Source of the DNA: Patulibacter minatonensis DSM 18081
Lineage (GTDB): Bacteria > Actinomycetota > Thermoleophilia > Solirubrobacterales > Solirubrobacteraceae
Reading direction: 5' to 3'
Assembly: GCF_000519325.1 (NCBI RefSeq)
Contig: NZ_KI912613.1
Span: 1,477,317-1,541,316, forward strand
Length of the DNA: 64,000 nt
The notes under the pieces were generated by a model. That model worked only from the letters and a program-made list of their open reading frames with translations. It ran no database searches and was not told where the DNA came from. Of the stretch, positions 52,369-59,964 are shown one piece after another; position 1 is the stretch's first letter, and every line of letters starts with the position of its first letter. A program made the position numbers and the translations under genes.

Positions 52369-52388
52369 AGTCTGTCAGGTGCGCCTAA
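52369..52388 (-). promoter_or_regulatory. Cupredoxin promoter: -10 CAGACT with abutting iron box, site 4
   Basis: On the plus strand TCAGG-TGCG-CCTAA at 52375-52388 (minus strand TTAGG-CGCA-CCTGA). It lies immediately upstream of the minus-strand -10 (CAGACT, 52369-52374) and overlaps the stop codon of the NRPS gene. The position between -10 and -35 is the classic place for repression. Confidence 0.68.
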
Positions 52389-55300
52389 TTCGATGGAGCC
52401 AGCAACGGTGCGAGGACCGCCGCGATCCGCTCCACGTGCGGGGGCCGCAGGAGCTCGGCGTGCGTGCACGGCAGGGCGTGGACGTCGAGGCCGCCCCGGA
52501 CGTGGGCGCGCCAGCCGTCGACGTCGAGCCAGTCCTCCGGCCGCGGCGCGGCGGCGGCGAAGAAGACCGCCGATCCGTGGAACGGCCGGTGCTCGTGCGT
52601 CCGCATCGCCGCCGCGTTGCGGACGACGATGCCGACCATCGCGTTCAGCACGTCCTCGCCGAGGGACGCCAGGGCCGAGCCGTCGTCCCGGAGCGCCGCG
52701 ACGACGCGCTCCCGGGTGAGCGGCCCCGTACCGAGCCGTGCGGGGTCGTGGCCCGCCATGTTCAGGAGGGCGACGAGGGCGTCGGACTCCTCCGGGGCAG
52801 CGAGGTCGCGCCACTGGTCGCTCGGGTAGGCGTCGAGGAGCGCGAGCACGTCGACGTCCGCGCCATCGTCCTCCAGGAGCGCGGCGACGGCCTGGGCGAG
52901 GACCCCGCCGACCGACCAGCCGAGCAGCCGGTACGGCCCCTCCGGCTGCAACGCGCGGATCCGCCGGACGTGGTCCGCGGCCATCTCGTGGAGCGTGGTC
53001 GGCGGCGTGCCTGACCCGTCGAGGCCGACCGCCTGCAGGGCGACCACGGGCTGGTCGGCCGGGAGCAGGCGCGTGAGCCCGGCGTAGCACCAGCCGATCC
53101 CGCCGGCGGGATGGAGGCAGAAGAGCGGCGGCCGGTCCCCGCCCTGCCGGAGCGGCAGCACGACGTCGAGGGCTCCGGCCTCGTCCGGATCCTCGAGCCG
53201 CAGCGCGAGCGCGGCGGCGGTCGGGGCGGCGAAGAGCGCGCCGATCGAGACCTCGCGCCCGAGCGCCCGGCGCAGGCGCTGCGCGGCCTGTGCGGCGAGC
53301 AGCGAGTGGCCGCCGAGGAGGAAGAAGTCCTCGTCCGGCCCGACGCGGTCCCGGCCGAGCAGCTCGGCGAAGACGCCCGCCACGAGCTCCTCCGTCGGGG
53401 ACGCCGGGGGGCGGTCGTCCGTCGCCCCGGGAGCGACCGGCGCCTCGGGGGCGGGGAGCGCGGCGCGGTCGAGCTTGCCGCTGACGGTCAGCGGCAGGGC
53501 GTCGAGCCCGACGAACGCCGCGGGGACCATCGCGTCCGACAGGGCCTCGGCGAGCCGGCGACGGAGCGCCCCCGCGTCGCACGCCGAGGCGGGGACGACG
53601 TAGGCGACGAGCCGGGTGGTCGCCGCCCCGGCGATCCCGTCGACGCGCGCGACGACCGCGGCCTGCACGACCCCGGGGGCGGCGGTGAGGTGCGCCTCGA
53701 CCTCGCCGGTCTCGATCCGCTGCCCGCGGATCTTCACCTGGTGGTCCCGCCGGCCGAGGTACTCGATCGCGCCGTCGGGACGCCACCGCGCGAGGTCGCC
53801 GGTGCGGTAGGTCCGGCCCAGCGCCGGGTCGTCGACGAACGCCGCGTCCGTCAGGTCCGGGCGGCCGAGGTAGCCGGCGGCCAGCTGCACGCCCGACAGG
53901 TGGAGCTCGCCGGTGGCGCCGACCGGGACGGGACGGCGCTCCGCGCCGAGGACGTGGCACCCGGTGTTCCAGACCGGGCGGCCGATCGGGACGCCCGTCC
54001 CCGGCGCGTCGTCGGTGCAGTCCCAGTGCGTGACGTCGACCGCGGCCTCGGTCGGCCCGTAGAGGTTGTCCAGGCGCGTGCCCGGGAGGAGGGCGCGGAG
54101 GCGGTCGCGGAGGTCCCCGGGCAGGGCCTCGCCGCTGCAGACGACGCGCCGCAGGCCGGTGCACGCGGCGGCCGCGGGCTCGTCGACGAACAGCGCGAGC
54201 ATCGACGGGACGAAGTGGCAGACGGTGACGCCCGCCCCGGCGATCAGCTCGGCGAGCGCGCGGGGATCGCGGTGGGCCCCCGGGGGCGCGACCTCCAGCG
54301 GCACGCCGGCGATCAGCGGCCAGAAGAGCTCCCAGACGGAGACGTCGAAGCCGACCGGGGTCTTCTGGAGGATCCGGTCGCCGGGCCCGACGGGGAACGC
54401 GTCGTCCTGCCACAGGAGCCGGTTGACGATCGCCCCGTGCGGGACGACCACCCCCTTCGGGCGCCCGGTGGAGCCGGAGGTGTAGAGGACGTAGGCGGGG
54501 TCGCCGGCGCGGGCGACGCGGTCCGGTGCGTCGTCCGGGACGGGCACGGGCGGCGCCCCGTGCATCGCGGCCGGGACGGTGGCGGACGGGCCGCCGGCGA
54601 CGACCTCGTCGCGCGTGGCCCGGCCGACCGAACCGTCGGCGTCCCCGGACGGCCGCGCGAGCGGCAGCGCATCCGGCCACGGCACGAGGTCGTCCAGCGC
54701 GGGGTCGACGACGACCGCGACGGGCCGGGCGTCGTCGAGCATGCCCCGGAGCCGCGCGCCCGGCTGGTCCGGATCGAGGGGCAGGTAGGCCGCGCCGCTC
54801 TTCAGGACGCCGACGAGCGCGACGAGCAGGTCGACCGACCGCGGCACGGCGACCGCGACGATCTGGCCCGGTCCCGCGCCGCGCTCCCGCAGCGCCGTGG
54901 CCAGGACGTCGGCGCGCGCGTGGAGCTCCGCGTGGGTCACGGCGTGCTCGCCCAGCCGGACGGCCTCGGCGTCCGGGTGCGCGTCGCGGCAGCGGTCCAG
55001 CAGGTCGACGAGCGTCAGCGCGGGGTCGACGTCGCGGGCGGTGGCGTTCCAGCCCGCGATGCGCGCGAGCTCCTCGGGGGTCGTGAGCTCCAGGCCGTCG
55101 ACCGTCGGCCCCGGCGTGTCGCGGACCGGGCCGGCCGCGGGAGGCTCGCGACGTTCCCCGGCGGGCTCGGGGTGGGCGAGGACGGCCTCGGCGAACCGCC
55201 GGAGGACGACGGGGAACCGCTCCGCGTGCAGGCCGGTCTCGTCCGCGTCGTAGCGGCCGACGTTCGCCTCGACGTCCAGGCGCGGCGGGGCGTCGCCGCG

Positions 55301-56479
55301 GTCGTAAAGGTTGAACGAGAGGTCGTCGACCGGCCCGGCGCCGAGGGTGCGGACGACGGCGGGGACACCGGCGAAGTCGAGCGCGTAGTCGAACGGCAGC
55401 ACGTTGACCATCGGCCCGTGGAGCGCCCGTCCACCGCCGAGCGCCCCGATGGTGCGGCGGAGCTCCTCGCCGCGGAAGCGCTGGTGGCGCCGGAGGCCGC
55501 GCATCCCGTCCGTCACGGCGCGCACGACATCGGCGGGGCGGCTGCCCCCGTGCAGCGCGACCCGCAGCGGCAGCACGTTGACCATCGTCGCCGGGCTGCG
55601 GAGCGCGACGGGCCCGAGCCGGGCGAGCATCGGGACGCCGAGGACGATCTCCTCCGGGACCTCGTCGTCCTCATGGCCGGCGGTGGTCGCCATGCGCCGG
55701 ACGTAGGTCGCGACGGCCGCCATCGCGAGCTCCGGCCAGGTCGCGTCGACGGCGTCCGAGGCGTCGCGGAGCAGCGCCATCAGGTCGGCGTCGAGCGGCG
55801 CGCTGGCCCGGTGGACCTCGTGCCCGGTCGACTCGGGGCGGTCGGTGAGCGTCGTGATCCGGGGCGGGGCCGCGAACCGCGCGCGCCAGTGCTCGTCGTC
55901 GCGGCCGGCGGCGGGGGAGTCCCGGTAGGCGGACTCGACCTCGAGCGTCGCGGCCAGGGACGGGAACCACGCGGGCGGCGGTTCGTCGCCGCACGCCAGC
56001 GCCGAGTGGATCTCCGCGGCGCGGCGGGCGATCAGCGACAGGCCCATCGCGTCGGCGGCCAGGTGGTGGACGCGCTGGAACCACGCGGTCCGGTCGTCGG
56101 CGACGCGGAGGAGCGCCTCGTCGAACAGGCGGTCCGTCGCCAGGTCCAGCGGCCGGCGCCAGGCCGACCGCGTCCAGGCCAGGACGGCGGCGTCCGGGTC
56201 CTCCTCGTCGCGCAGGTCGACGACGGGGAGCGGCCAGTCGCCGGGCGCGTGCGGGCGCTGGACCGGCAGTTCGCCGTCCGTATCGAGCCGCACGTGCAGG
56301 CCTTCGGCCTCGTCGACCGCCGTCCGGATCGCGGACGCGAGCAGGTCGAGGTCGACGGGCCCGCGGAGCTCGAGGCACTCCGCGGTGATGAACGCGGCGC
56401 CTCCCTCGTCGAGCTGCTGCGCGAACCAGATGCCCGTCTGGGCGGCGGTCAGCGGGAGGGCGTCGCCCCCGGCGGTCAC
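52385..56479 (-). CDS. entF: EntF-like siderophore NRPS: condensation, Ser-adenylation, carrier and thioesterase domains
   Basis: A 1364-residue one-module synthetase. C domain about 1-420 (HHLAADAMG; the usual DG of HHxxxDG reads DA). A domain about 470-1000 with YTSGSTGRPKGV and GELHLSGVQLAAGYLGRPDLT. The ten specificity positions read D-V-W-H-V-S-L-V-D-K, the serine code of the EntF type. Carrier domain about 1026-1095 (LLGGHSLLA). Thioesterase about 1116-1364 with GWSVGG. It would join an acyl group to serine and cyclise the trimer. The GTG start at 56479 overlaps the ArCP stop (GTGA); an ATG at 56518 is less likely. It is in an operon behind iron box 5. Length and domain order match EntF. 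Confidence 0.93.
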   Translation of the reverse strand: MTAGGDALPLTAAQTGIWFAQQLDEGGAAFITAECLELRGPVDLDLLASAIRTAVDEAEGLHVRLDTDGELPVQRPHAPGDWPLPVVDLRDEEDPDAAVLAWTRSAWRRPLDLATDRLFDEALLRVADDRTAWFQRVHHLAADAMGLSLIARRAAEIHSALACGDEPPPAWFPSLAATLEVESAYRDSPAAGRDDEHWRARFAAPPRITTLTDRPESTGHEVHRASAPLDADLMALLRDASDAVDATWPELAMAAVATYVRRMATTAGHEDDEVPEEIVLGVPMLARLGPVALRSPATMVNVLPLRVALHGGSRPADVVRAVTDGMRGLRRHQRFRGEELRRTIGALGGGRALHGPMVNVLPFDYALDFAGVPAVVRTLGAGPVDDLSFNLYDRGDAPPRLDVEANVGRYDADETGLHAERFPVVLRRFAEAVLAHPEPAGERREPPAAGPVRDTPGPTVDGLELTTPEELARIAGWNATARDVDPALTLVDLLDRCRDAHPDAEAVRLGEHAVTHAELHARADVLATALRERGAGPGQIVAVAVPRSVDLLVALVGVLKSGAAYLPLDPDQPGARLRGMLDDARPVAVVVDPALDDLVPWPDALPLARPSGDADGSVGRATRDEVVAGGPSATVPAAMHGAPPVPVPDDAPDRVARAGDPAYVLYTSGSTGRPKGVVVPHGAIVNRLLWQDDAFPVGPGDRILQKTPVGFDVSVWELFWPLIAGVPLEVAPPGAHRDPRALAELIAGAGVTVCHFVPSMLALFVDEPAAAACTGLRRVVCSGEALPGDLRDRLRALLPGTRLDNLYGPTEAAVDVTHWDCTDDAPGTGVPIGRPVWNTGCHVLGAERRPVPVGATGELHLSGVQLAAGYLGRPDLTDAAFVDDPALGRTYRTGDLARWRPDGAIEYLGRRDHQVKIRGQRIETGEVEAHLTAAPGVVQAAVVARVDGIAGAATTRLVAYVVPASACDAGALRRRLAEALSDAMVPAAFVGLDALPLTVSGKLDRAALPAPEAPVAPGATDDRPPASPTEELVAGVFAELLGRDRVGPDEDFFLLGGHSLLAAQAAQRLRRALGREVSIGALFAAPTAAALALRLEDPDEAGALDVVLPLRQGGDRPPLFCLHPAGGIGWCYAGLTRLLPADQPVVALQAVGLDGSGTPPTTLHEMAADHVRRIRALQPEGPYRLLGWSVGGVLAQAVAALLEDDGADVDVLALLDAYPSDQWRDLAAPEESDALVALLNMAGHDPARLGTGPLTRERVVAALRDDGSALASLGEDVLNAMVGIVVRNAAAMRTHEHRPFHGSAVFFAAAAPRPEDWLDVDGWRAHVRGGLDVHALPCTHAELLRPPHVERIAAVLAPLLAPSN

Positions 56480-56733
56480 GAGCCCGCGGGCCGGCGCGTC
56501 GCGATCAGCCGCCACCACGCGGCGACCGTCGGGACGTCGGAGAGCTCCATCAGGTCGATCGAGACGCCGGCCTCGCGCAGGCGGCCGACGAACGCCATCG
56601 CCCGGACCGAGTCGAGCGCCCAGTCCAGGACGAGGTCGTCGCCGTCCGCGATCTCGTCGGCCGTCGCACCGACGAGCCCGGCGACGACGGCGCGCAGCTC
56701 GTCGGCGTCGGCGGGGAGCGCGGTGGCGCTCAT
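56476..56733 (-). CDS. Stand-alone aryl carrier protein (EntB C-terminal-domain-like)
   Basis: An 85-residue acyl carrier domain. The phosphopantetheine site is in DWALDSVRAM (Ser about 42), closely matching the GLDSVRMM sequence of EntB/DhbB aryl carrier domains. The tail PTVAAWWRL also matches. The isochorismatase half of EntB is absent. It would hold the aryl acid (2,3-dihydroxybenzoate or salicylate) and pass it to the condensation domain of the next gene, with which its stop overlaps. No aryl-AMP ligase gene is in the window. The ATG at 56733 is preferred over upstream starts by homology. Confidence 0.88.
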   Translation of the reverse strand: MSATALPADADELRAVVAGLVGATADEIADGDDLVLDWALDSVRAMAFVGRLREAGVSIDLMELSDVPTVAAWWRLIATRRPAGS

Positions 56734-56869
56734 GCGCGCGGGGCGACGGTCGTGCCCGCGCGGGTGCCGGCTGGACGGGCTGCGAGGGCTGATTGCGGCA
56801 TGCGGAGGGCGGTCGGCGGGAGGAGCGGCGGTGTCGCGACCCGCCGGCGCGGTCGGCGGCGGGTCGGAC

Positions 56870-56883
56870 TTAGGGGTACCTGA
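56870..56883. promoter_or_regulatory. DtxR/IdeR-like iron box, site 5 (siderophore assembly operon)
   Basis: TTAGG-GGTA-CCTGA, with ACAG following as in site 4 on the matching strand. It is 137 bases upstream of the ArCP start. A minus-strand TTGAAT (about 56889-56894) may be the -35. Confidence 0.68.
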
Positions 56884-56935
56884 CAGCGGCATTCAAGCAC
56901 AGGCGACAGCGTCGCCGTGCCCGCCCCGCGACGGG

Positions 56936-56963
56936 CGAGGGCCCGGCGTCCGCCGGGCCCTCG
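56936..56963 (-). terminator. Strong GC hairpin after the first PepSY-like gene
   Basis: CGAGGGCCCGGCG pairs with CGCCGGGCCCTCG around a tiny loop, at least 12 perfect pairs, 27 bases past the stop at 56990. It insulates the two-component block from the siderophore operon. Confidence 0.75.
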
Positions 56964-56989
56964 GTGCCTCGTCGCGGTGTCGTGCCGGG

Positions 56990-57562
56990 TCAGGCGGCGG
57001 GGTTCTCGCCGTCGCCGTCGCCCTGGTCGGCGCCCTGGCTCCCCTGGTCGCCGTGGTCGCCGTGGTCGGCCTTCTCGGTGCCGAGGACCTTGAACGCCTT
57101 GTCGAGGTGGACATCGACGACGCCGCCGTCCGTCTTCGTGACCTCGACGTCGTAGGCGATGCGGGACTCGTACGCCGGGTCGTGGGTGTCGCCCTTCTCC
57201 GGCTTGTCCGTCTTGTCCGCTGCGTCCGGCTTGTCGCCCTTCTCCGGGGTGTCCGCCTTGTCCGTCGCGTCCTTGGCGTCGGGGGTCTCCTTCGCGACCT
57301 CGGTGACCTTGCCGTCGACGGCGGCCAGGGCCGCCGTCTTCGCGGACGCCGCGTCGGTGCCGGTCACCTGGTCGGCGGCCTCGTTCCGGTCGCCGCCGGG
57401 CCCGTCGTTCGTCTCACCGTGCTCGGGGGCGGCCGTCTGCGCGGCGGTCGCCTTGCCGCTCGTCGACGGGCTGCCGGTCTGGGCGTTCGCGAACGCCGCG
57501 CCGCCCGCGCCGAGGCCCGCCAGCACGGCCGAGGTCATGAGGATCTGCTTGAACTTCGTCAT
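56990..57562 (-). CDS. Secreted PepSY-like protein, first copy
   Basis: A 190-residue exported protein. The signal peptide (1-28) is followed by a polar Thr/Ala linker and a PepSY-like unit split by a long Asp/Lys/Pro insert. AALAAVDGKVTEVAKETP opens it, and AYDVEVTKTDGGVVDVHLDKAFKVLGTE closes it. An Asp/Gly/His tail (GDHGDQGSQG) may bind metal. Unlike its neighbours it has a leader with a standard AAGGAG site before the ATG at 57562 and a possible TAGCTT -10 (about 57595-57600). A weak CTCAC/CTCAG repeat is farther upstream. It is just past the sensor kinase gene, suggesting a role as a periplasmic signal partner. Confidence 0.75.
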   Translation of the reverse strand: MTKFKQILMTSAVLAGLGAGGAAFANAQTGSPSTSGKATAAQTAAPEHGETNDGPGGDRNEAADQVTGTDAASAKTAALAAVDGKVTEVAKETPDAKDATDKADTPEKGDKPDAADKTDKPEKGDTHDPAYESRIAYDVEVTKTDGGVVDVHLDKAFKVLGTEKADHGDHGDQGSQGADQGDGDGENPAA

Positions 57563-57642
57563 CGTCCTGCTCCTTGGGGTTGGGTCGATCCGCAAGCTAC
57601 GGACGGCCGATTGGAGCGCTCTGAGCCTCCGTGAGAGGACGC

Positions 57643-59022
57643 TCATGTCGACGCCGGAGGCCCGCCCAGCGGCGTCATCCGCACCTCGACGACGGCCCCG
57701 GAGGACGTCGGCGGGACGGTCGAGGTCCACCCGTGGGCCTCGGCGATCGCCCGGACGATCGCGAGCCCGAGGCCGGCGTGGCCGCCCGTCCGCGAGTCGT
57801 CCGCCATCGCGAAGCGGTCGAAGGCGCGATCGACGAAGGCGGCGGGGAACCCGGGGCCGTCGTCGGCGACCGACAGGACGATCCCGCCGGCAGTGCGCCC
57901 GGCCGTCAGCCGCACCGCCCCCGTGGCGTACCGCAGCGCGTTCTCGACGAGGTTGTCGAGGAGCTGGTCGAGGCGCACCTCGTCGGCCTCGACGAACAGG
58001 TCGTCGTCCGTCCCGGCCGTGATCCGGAGCCCGTGCTGCTCCGCCCGCGGGGAGAACCGCCGGGCGCACGACGCGACCGCGATCCCGACGTCCAGCGGCT
58101 CGGCGCGCATGGGCAGGCGGTGCTGGTCCGCGCGAGCGAGGACGAGGAGGTCCTCGGCGAGTCGGACCACGCGCGCGTTCTGCGCCGCCAGCGACTCGAG
58201 GGTCTCGCGGTGCGCCTCCGGCGACCCGTCGGACCGCAGCGCGACCTGGAGCTCGGCGTCGATGATCGCCAGCGGCGTGCGGAGCTCGTGGCTCGCGTCG
58301 GCGACGAACCCGCGCTCGCGCTGCATCGCGTCGTCCAGGCGGTCGAGCATCGCGTTCAGGGTGTCCCCGAGCTCGGTGATCTCGTCGCCCCCGGGTGGCA
58401 CGCCGAGGCGGTCTGCGAGCGCGGAGCCCTCGATCGCGCGTGCCTGGCGGGTCATCGCGCGCACGGGCCGGAGCGCCGCGGCGGCCGCGAGGTACCCGGC
58501 GACGCTCGCGATCAGGAGCGCGACGGGCACGCCGATCGTGAGCTGCCGGCGGAGCTGGTCGACGGTGTCGTGGCGGGTCTCCAGGGACTGCCCGACGACC
58601 ACGACGACGTCGCGGTCGCCCGTTGCGGCGGCCAGGAGGCGGACAGGCGCGTGCTCGCCGCCGACGCGCACGTCGAGGAACAGCGGGTGCCTGCGGGCGG
58701 CGGCGAGCTGCCGCTGCGTCAGGAGGGAGGTGCGCGACGACGACGGGGTCGCGTGCAGGACCTGGTTCCGCTGGTCCAGGAGCTGCGTCGTGCTGGCGTC
58801 GTCGTCGCCGAGCCGGCCCGGGGAGCCGATGTCGCCACCGTCCGGTGACCCGTCCGCGAGCGCGCTGATGTCGGCGACGCGGGACTCGAGGCCCTGGTCG
58901 ATCGCGAGGTCCAGCTGCGCCTCGAGCCGGAGCACGAGGAAGACCGACAGCGCGAGGAGCAGGAGCGCCATCGCCGTCGCGAAGGCGAGGGTGACCCGGA
59001 CCCGCAGCGGGAGGTGGCGCAC
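57643..59022 (-). CDS. Sensor histidine kinase (EnvZ/CusS type), system 1
   Basis: A 459-residue membrane kinase. The first transmembrane helix (about 10-33) is followed by an extracytoplasmic sensor of about 130 residues, a second helix (about 160-180), HAMP (about 182-235), the H-box FVADASHELRTPLA (about 245), N-box NLVENALRYA and G-boxes DDGPGF and GHAGLGLAIV. The GTG at 59022 lies 5 bases past the response-regulator stop, so the two are translated in series. The sensor region shows no known ligand domain. It pairs with the regulator at 59028-59714. Confidence 0.93.
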   Translation of the reverse strand: MRHLPLRVRVTLAFATAMALLLLALSVFLVLRLEAQLDLAIDQGLESRVADISALADGSPDGGDIGSPGRLGDDDASTTQLLDQRNQVLHATPSSSRTSLLTQRQLAAARRHPLFLDVRVGGEHAPVRLLAAATGDRDVVVVVGQSLETRHDTVDQLRRQLTIGVPVALLIASVAGYLAAAAALRPVRAMTRQARAIEGSALADRLGVPPGGDEITELGDTLNAMLDRLDDAMQRERGFVADASHELRTPLAIIDAELQVALRSDGSPEAHRETLESLAAQNARVVRLAEDLLVLARADQHRLPMRAEPLDVGIAVASCARRFSPRAEQHGLRITAGTDDDLFVEADEVRLDQLLDNLVENALRYATGAVRLTAGRTAGGIVLSVADDGPGFPAAFVDRAFDRFAMADDSRTGGHAGLGLAIVRAIAEAHGWTSTVPPTSSGAVVEVRMTPLGGPPAST

Positions 59023-59027
59023 GGCGG

Positions 59028-59714
59028 TCAGCCGCTCGGGGCCGGGGCGCTGCGGATGCGGTAGCCCTCGCCCCGGACCGTCTGGATGGAGTCGGTGCCG
59101 AACGGCCGGTCGATCTTCTGCCGCAGGTAGCTGATGTAGACGTCGATGATGTTGGAGCGGTTCTCGTACTCGCTGCCCCAGGCGCGCTCCAGCAGCTCGT
59201 ACCGGTCGAGCACGGCGTCGGGCGCGGCCATCAGCGCGTAGAGGACCGAGTACTCCTTCGGCGAGAGGTCGATCGCGACGTCGCCGCGCCGCACCCGGTG
59301 CGACGCCGGGTCGAGCTCGAGGTCGCCGACGCGGAGCACGGTCGGCCGCTCGGCCCGGCCCCGGCGGGCCAGCGCGCGCAGCCGGGCGCTGAGCTCCGGG
59401 AGCGCGAACGGCTTGACGAGGTAGTCGTCCGCCCCGGCGTCGAGCCCGGCGACCCGGTCCTCGATCGCGTCGCGCGCGGTCAGCAGCAGCACCGGCGACC
59501 AGACGTCGTCCTCGCGCAGGCGCCGGCAGGTGGTGACGCCGTCGAGCCCGGGCATCATCACGTCGAGCACGATCGCGTCGTACCGCGTGGCCCCGGCCCG
59601 CCACAGCGCCTCGGTCCCGTCGTGCGCGACGTCGACGCTCAGGCCGTCCGCCGTCAGGCCCCGCCGGAGCAGCTCGGCCATCCGGCGCTCGTCGTCGACC
59701 ACGAGGACGCGCAC
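59028..59714 (-). CDS. OmpR-family response regulator, system 1
   Basis: A 228-residue transcription factor. The receiver domain (about 1-120) has the acidic pair DDE (8-10), phospho-acceptor Asp in IVLDVMMPG (about 51), and Lys in YLVKPF (about 101). The winged-helix domain (about 128-222) has LSPKEYSVLYALM and the recognition helix region NIIDVYISYLRQKID. The GTG at 59714 begins it. Upstream is an unusual promoter with an 11-bp direct repeat and a 13-codon ORF. It is about 65% similar by eye to the regulator of system 2, so the two may read similar sites. Confidence 0.94.
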   Translation of the reverse strand: MRVLVVDDERRMAELLRRGLTADGLSVDVAHDGTEALWRAGATRYDAIVLDVMMPGLDGVTTCRRLREDDVWSPVLLLTARDAIEDRVAGLDAGADDYLVKPFALPELSARLRALARRGRAERPTVLRVGDLELDPASHRVRRGDVAIDLSPKEYSVLYALMAAPDAVLDRYELLERAWGSEYENRSNIIDVYISYLRQKIDRPFGTDSIQTVRGEGYRIRSAPAPSG

Positions 59715-59758
59715 CGGTCAGGCCCGCGTGCGTCGGGCGGTGGCCCGCGGCCCGCAGA

Positions 59759-59800
59759 TCATCGGGAGCTTCGGCGACGGTGCGGGGGCGCGGTCTGCAT
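59759..59800 (-). CDS. Possible 13-residue leaderless peptide upstream of response regulator 1
   Basis: ATG to TGA encodes MQTAPPHRRRSSR. CACGGT, at the -10 position of the conserved promoter, ends exactly 6 bases before this ATG, the same geometry as for the real genes of this regulon. The frame ends 44 bases before the regulator start. It could be a regulatory leader peptide or simply the mark of the transcription start. Confidence 0.4.
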   Translation of the reverse strand: MQTAPPHRRRSSR

Positions 59801-59806
59801 GCGCGC

Positions 59807-59838
59807 ACCGTGGCGGACCGGCATGAGCCCGGGATGAG
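59807..59838 (-). promoter_or_regulatory. Direct-repeat promoter of response regulator 1
   Basis: Reading the minus strand: CTCATC (59838-59833), 5 bases, CTCATG (59827-59822), 9 bases, -10 CACGGT (59812-59807). Repeat period is 11 bp. The repeat takes the place of a -35 element, typical of OmpR-family activation. Confidence 0.72.
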
Positions 59839-59916
59839 AGCGACGCGACGCGTGGTCGGTCTCCGGACGTCGCCGGCTGCCGCGGGACCGTGCCCGGGCG
59901 CCCGCGAGCGTCGGTC

Positions 59917-59961
59917 GTGACCCCGCCGCCCGGCTCCCCCCGGGTCGGACGGCGGGGTCAC
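59917..59961 (-). terminator. Strong hairpin after the second PepSY-like gene
   Basis: GTGACCCCGCCG (59917-59928) pairs perfectly with CGGCGGGGTCAC (59950-59961), and CCCGG/CCGGG pair inside. It starts 3 bases past the stop codon on the minus strand. No T-run. Confidence 0.78.
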
Positions 59962-59964
59962 GGA

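Noticed and set aside
53111-57634. 1507-residue plus-strand ORF opposite the NRPS
   Set aside because: Crosses the NRPS, carrier protein, a terminator and the PepSY gene in antisense; no supporting feature.
57620-57636. Sixth copy of the CTCATC direct-repeat promoter, before the first PepSY gene
   Set aside because: Half-sites read CTCAC and CTCAG with a 10-bp period and no -10 at the fixed distance; the gene has a leader with a normal ribosome site.
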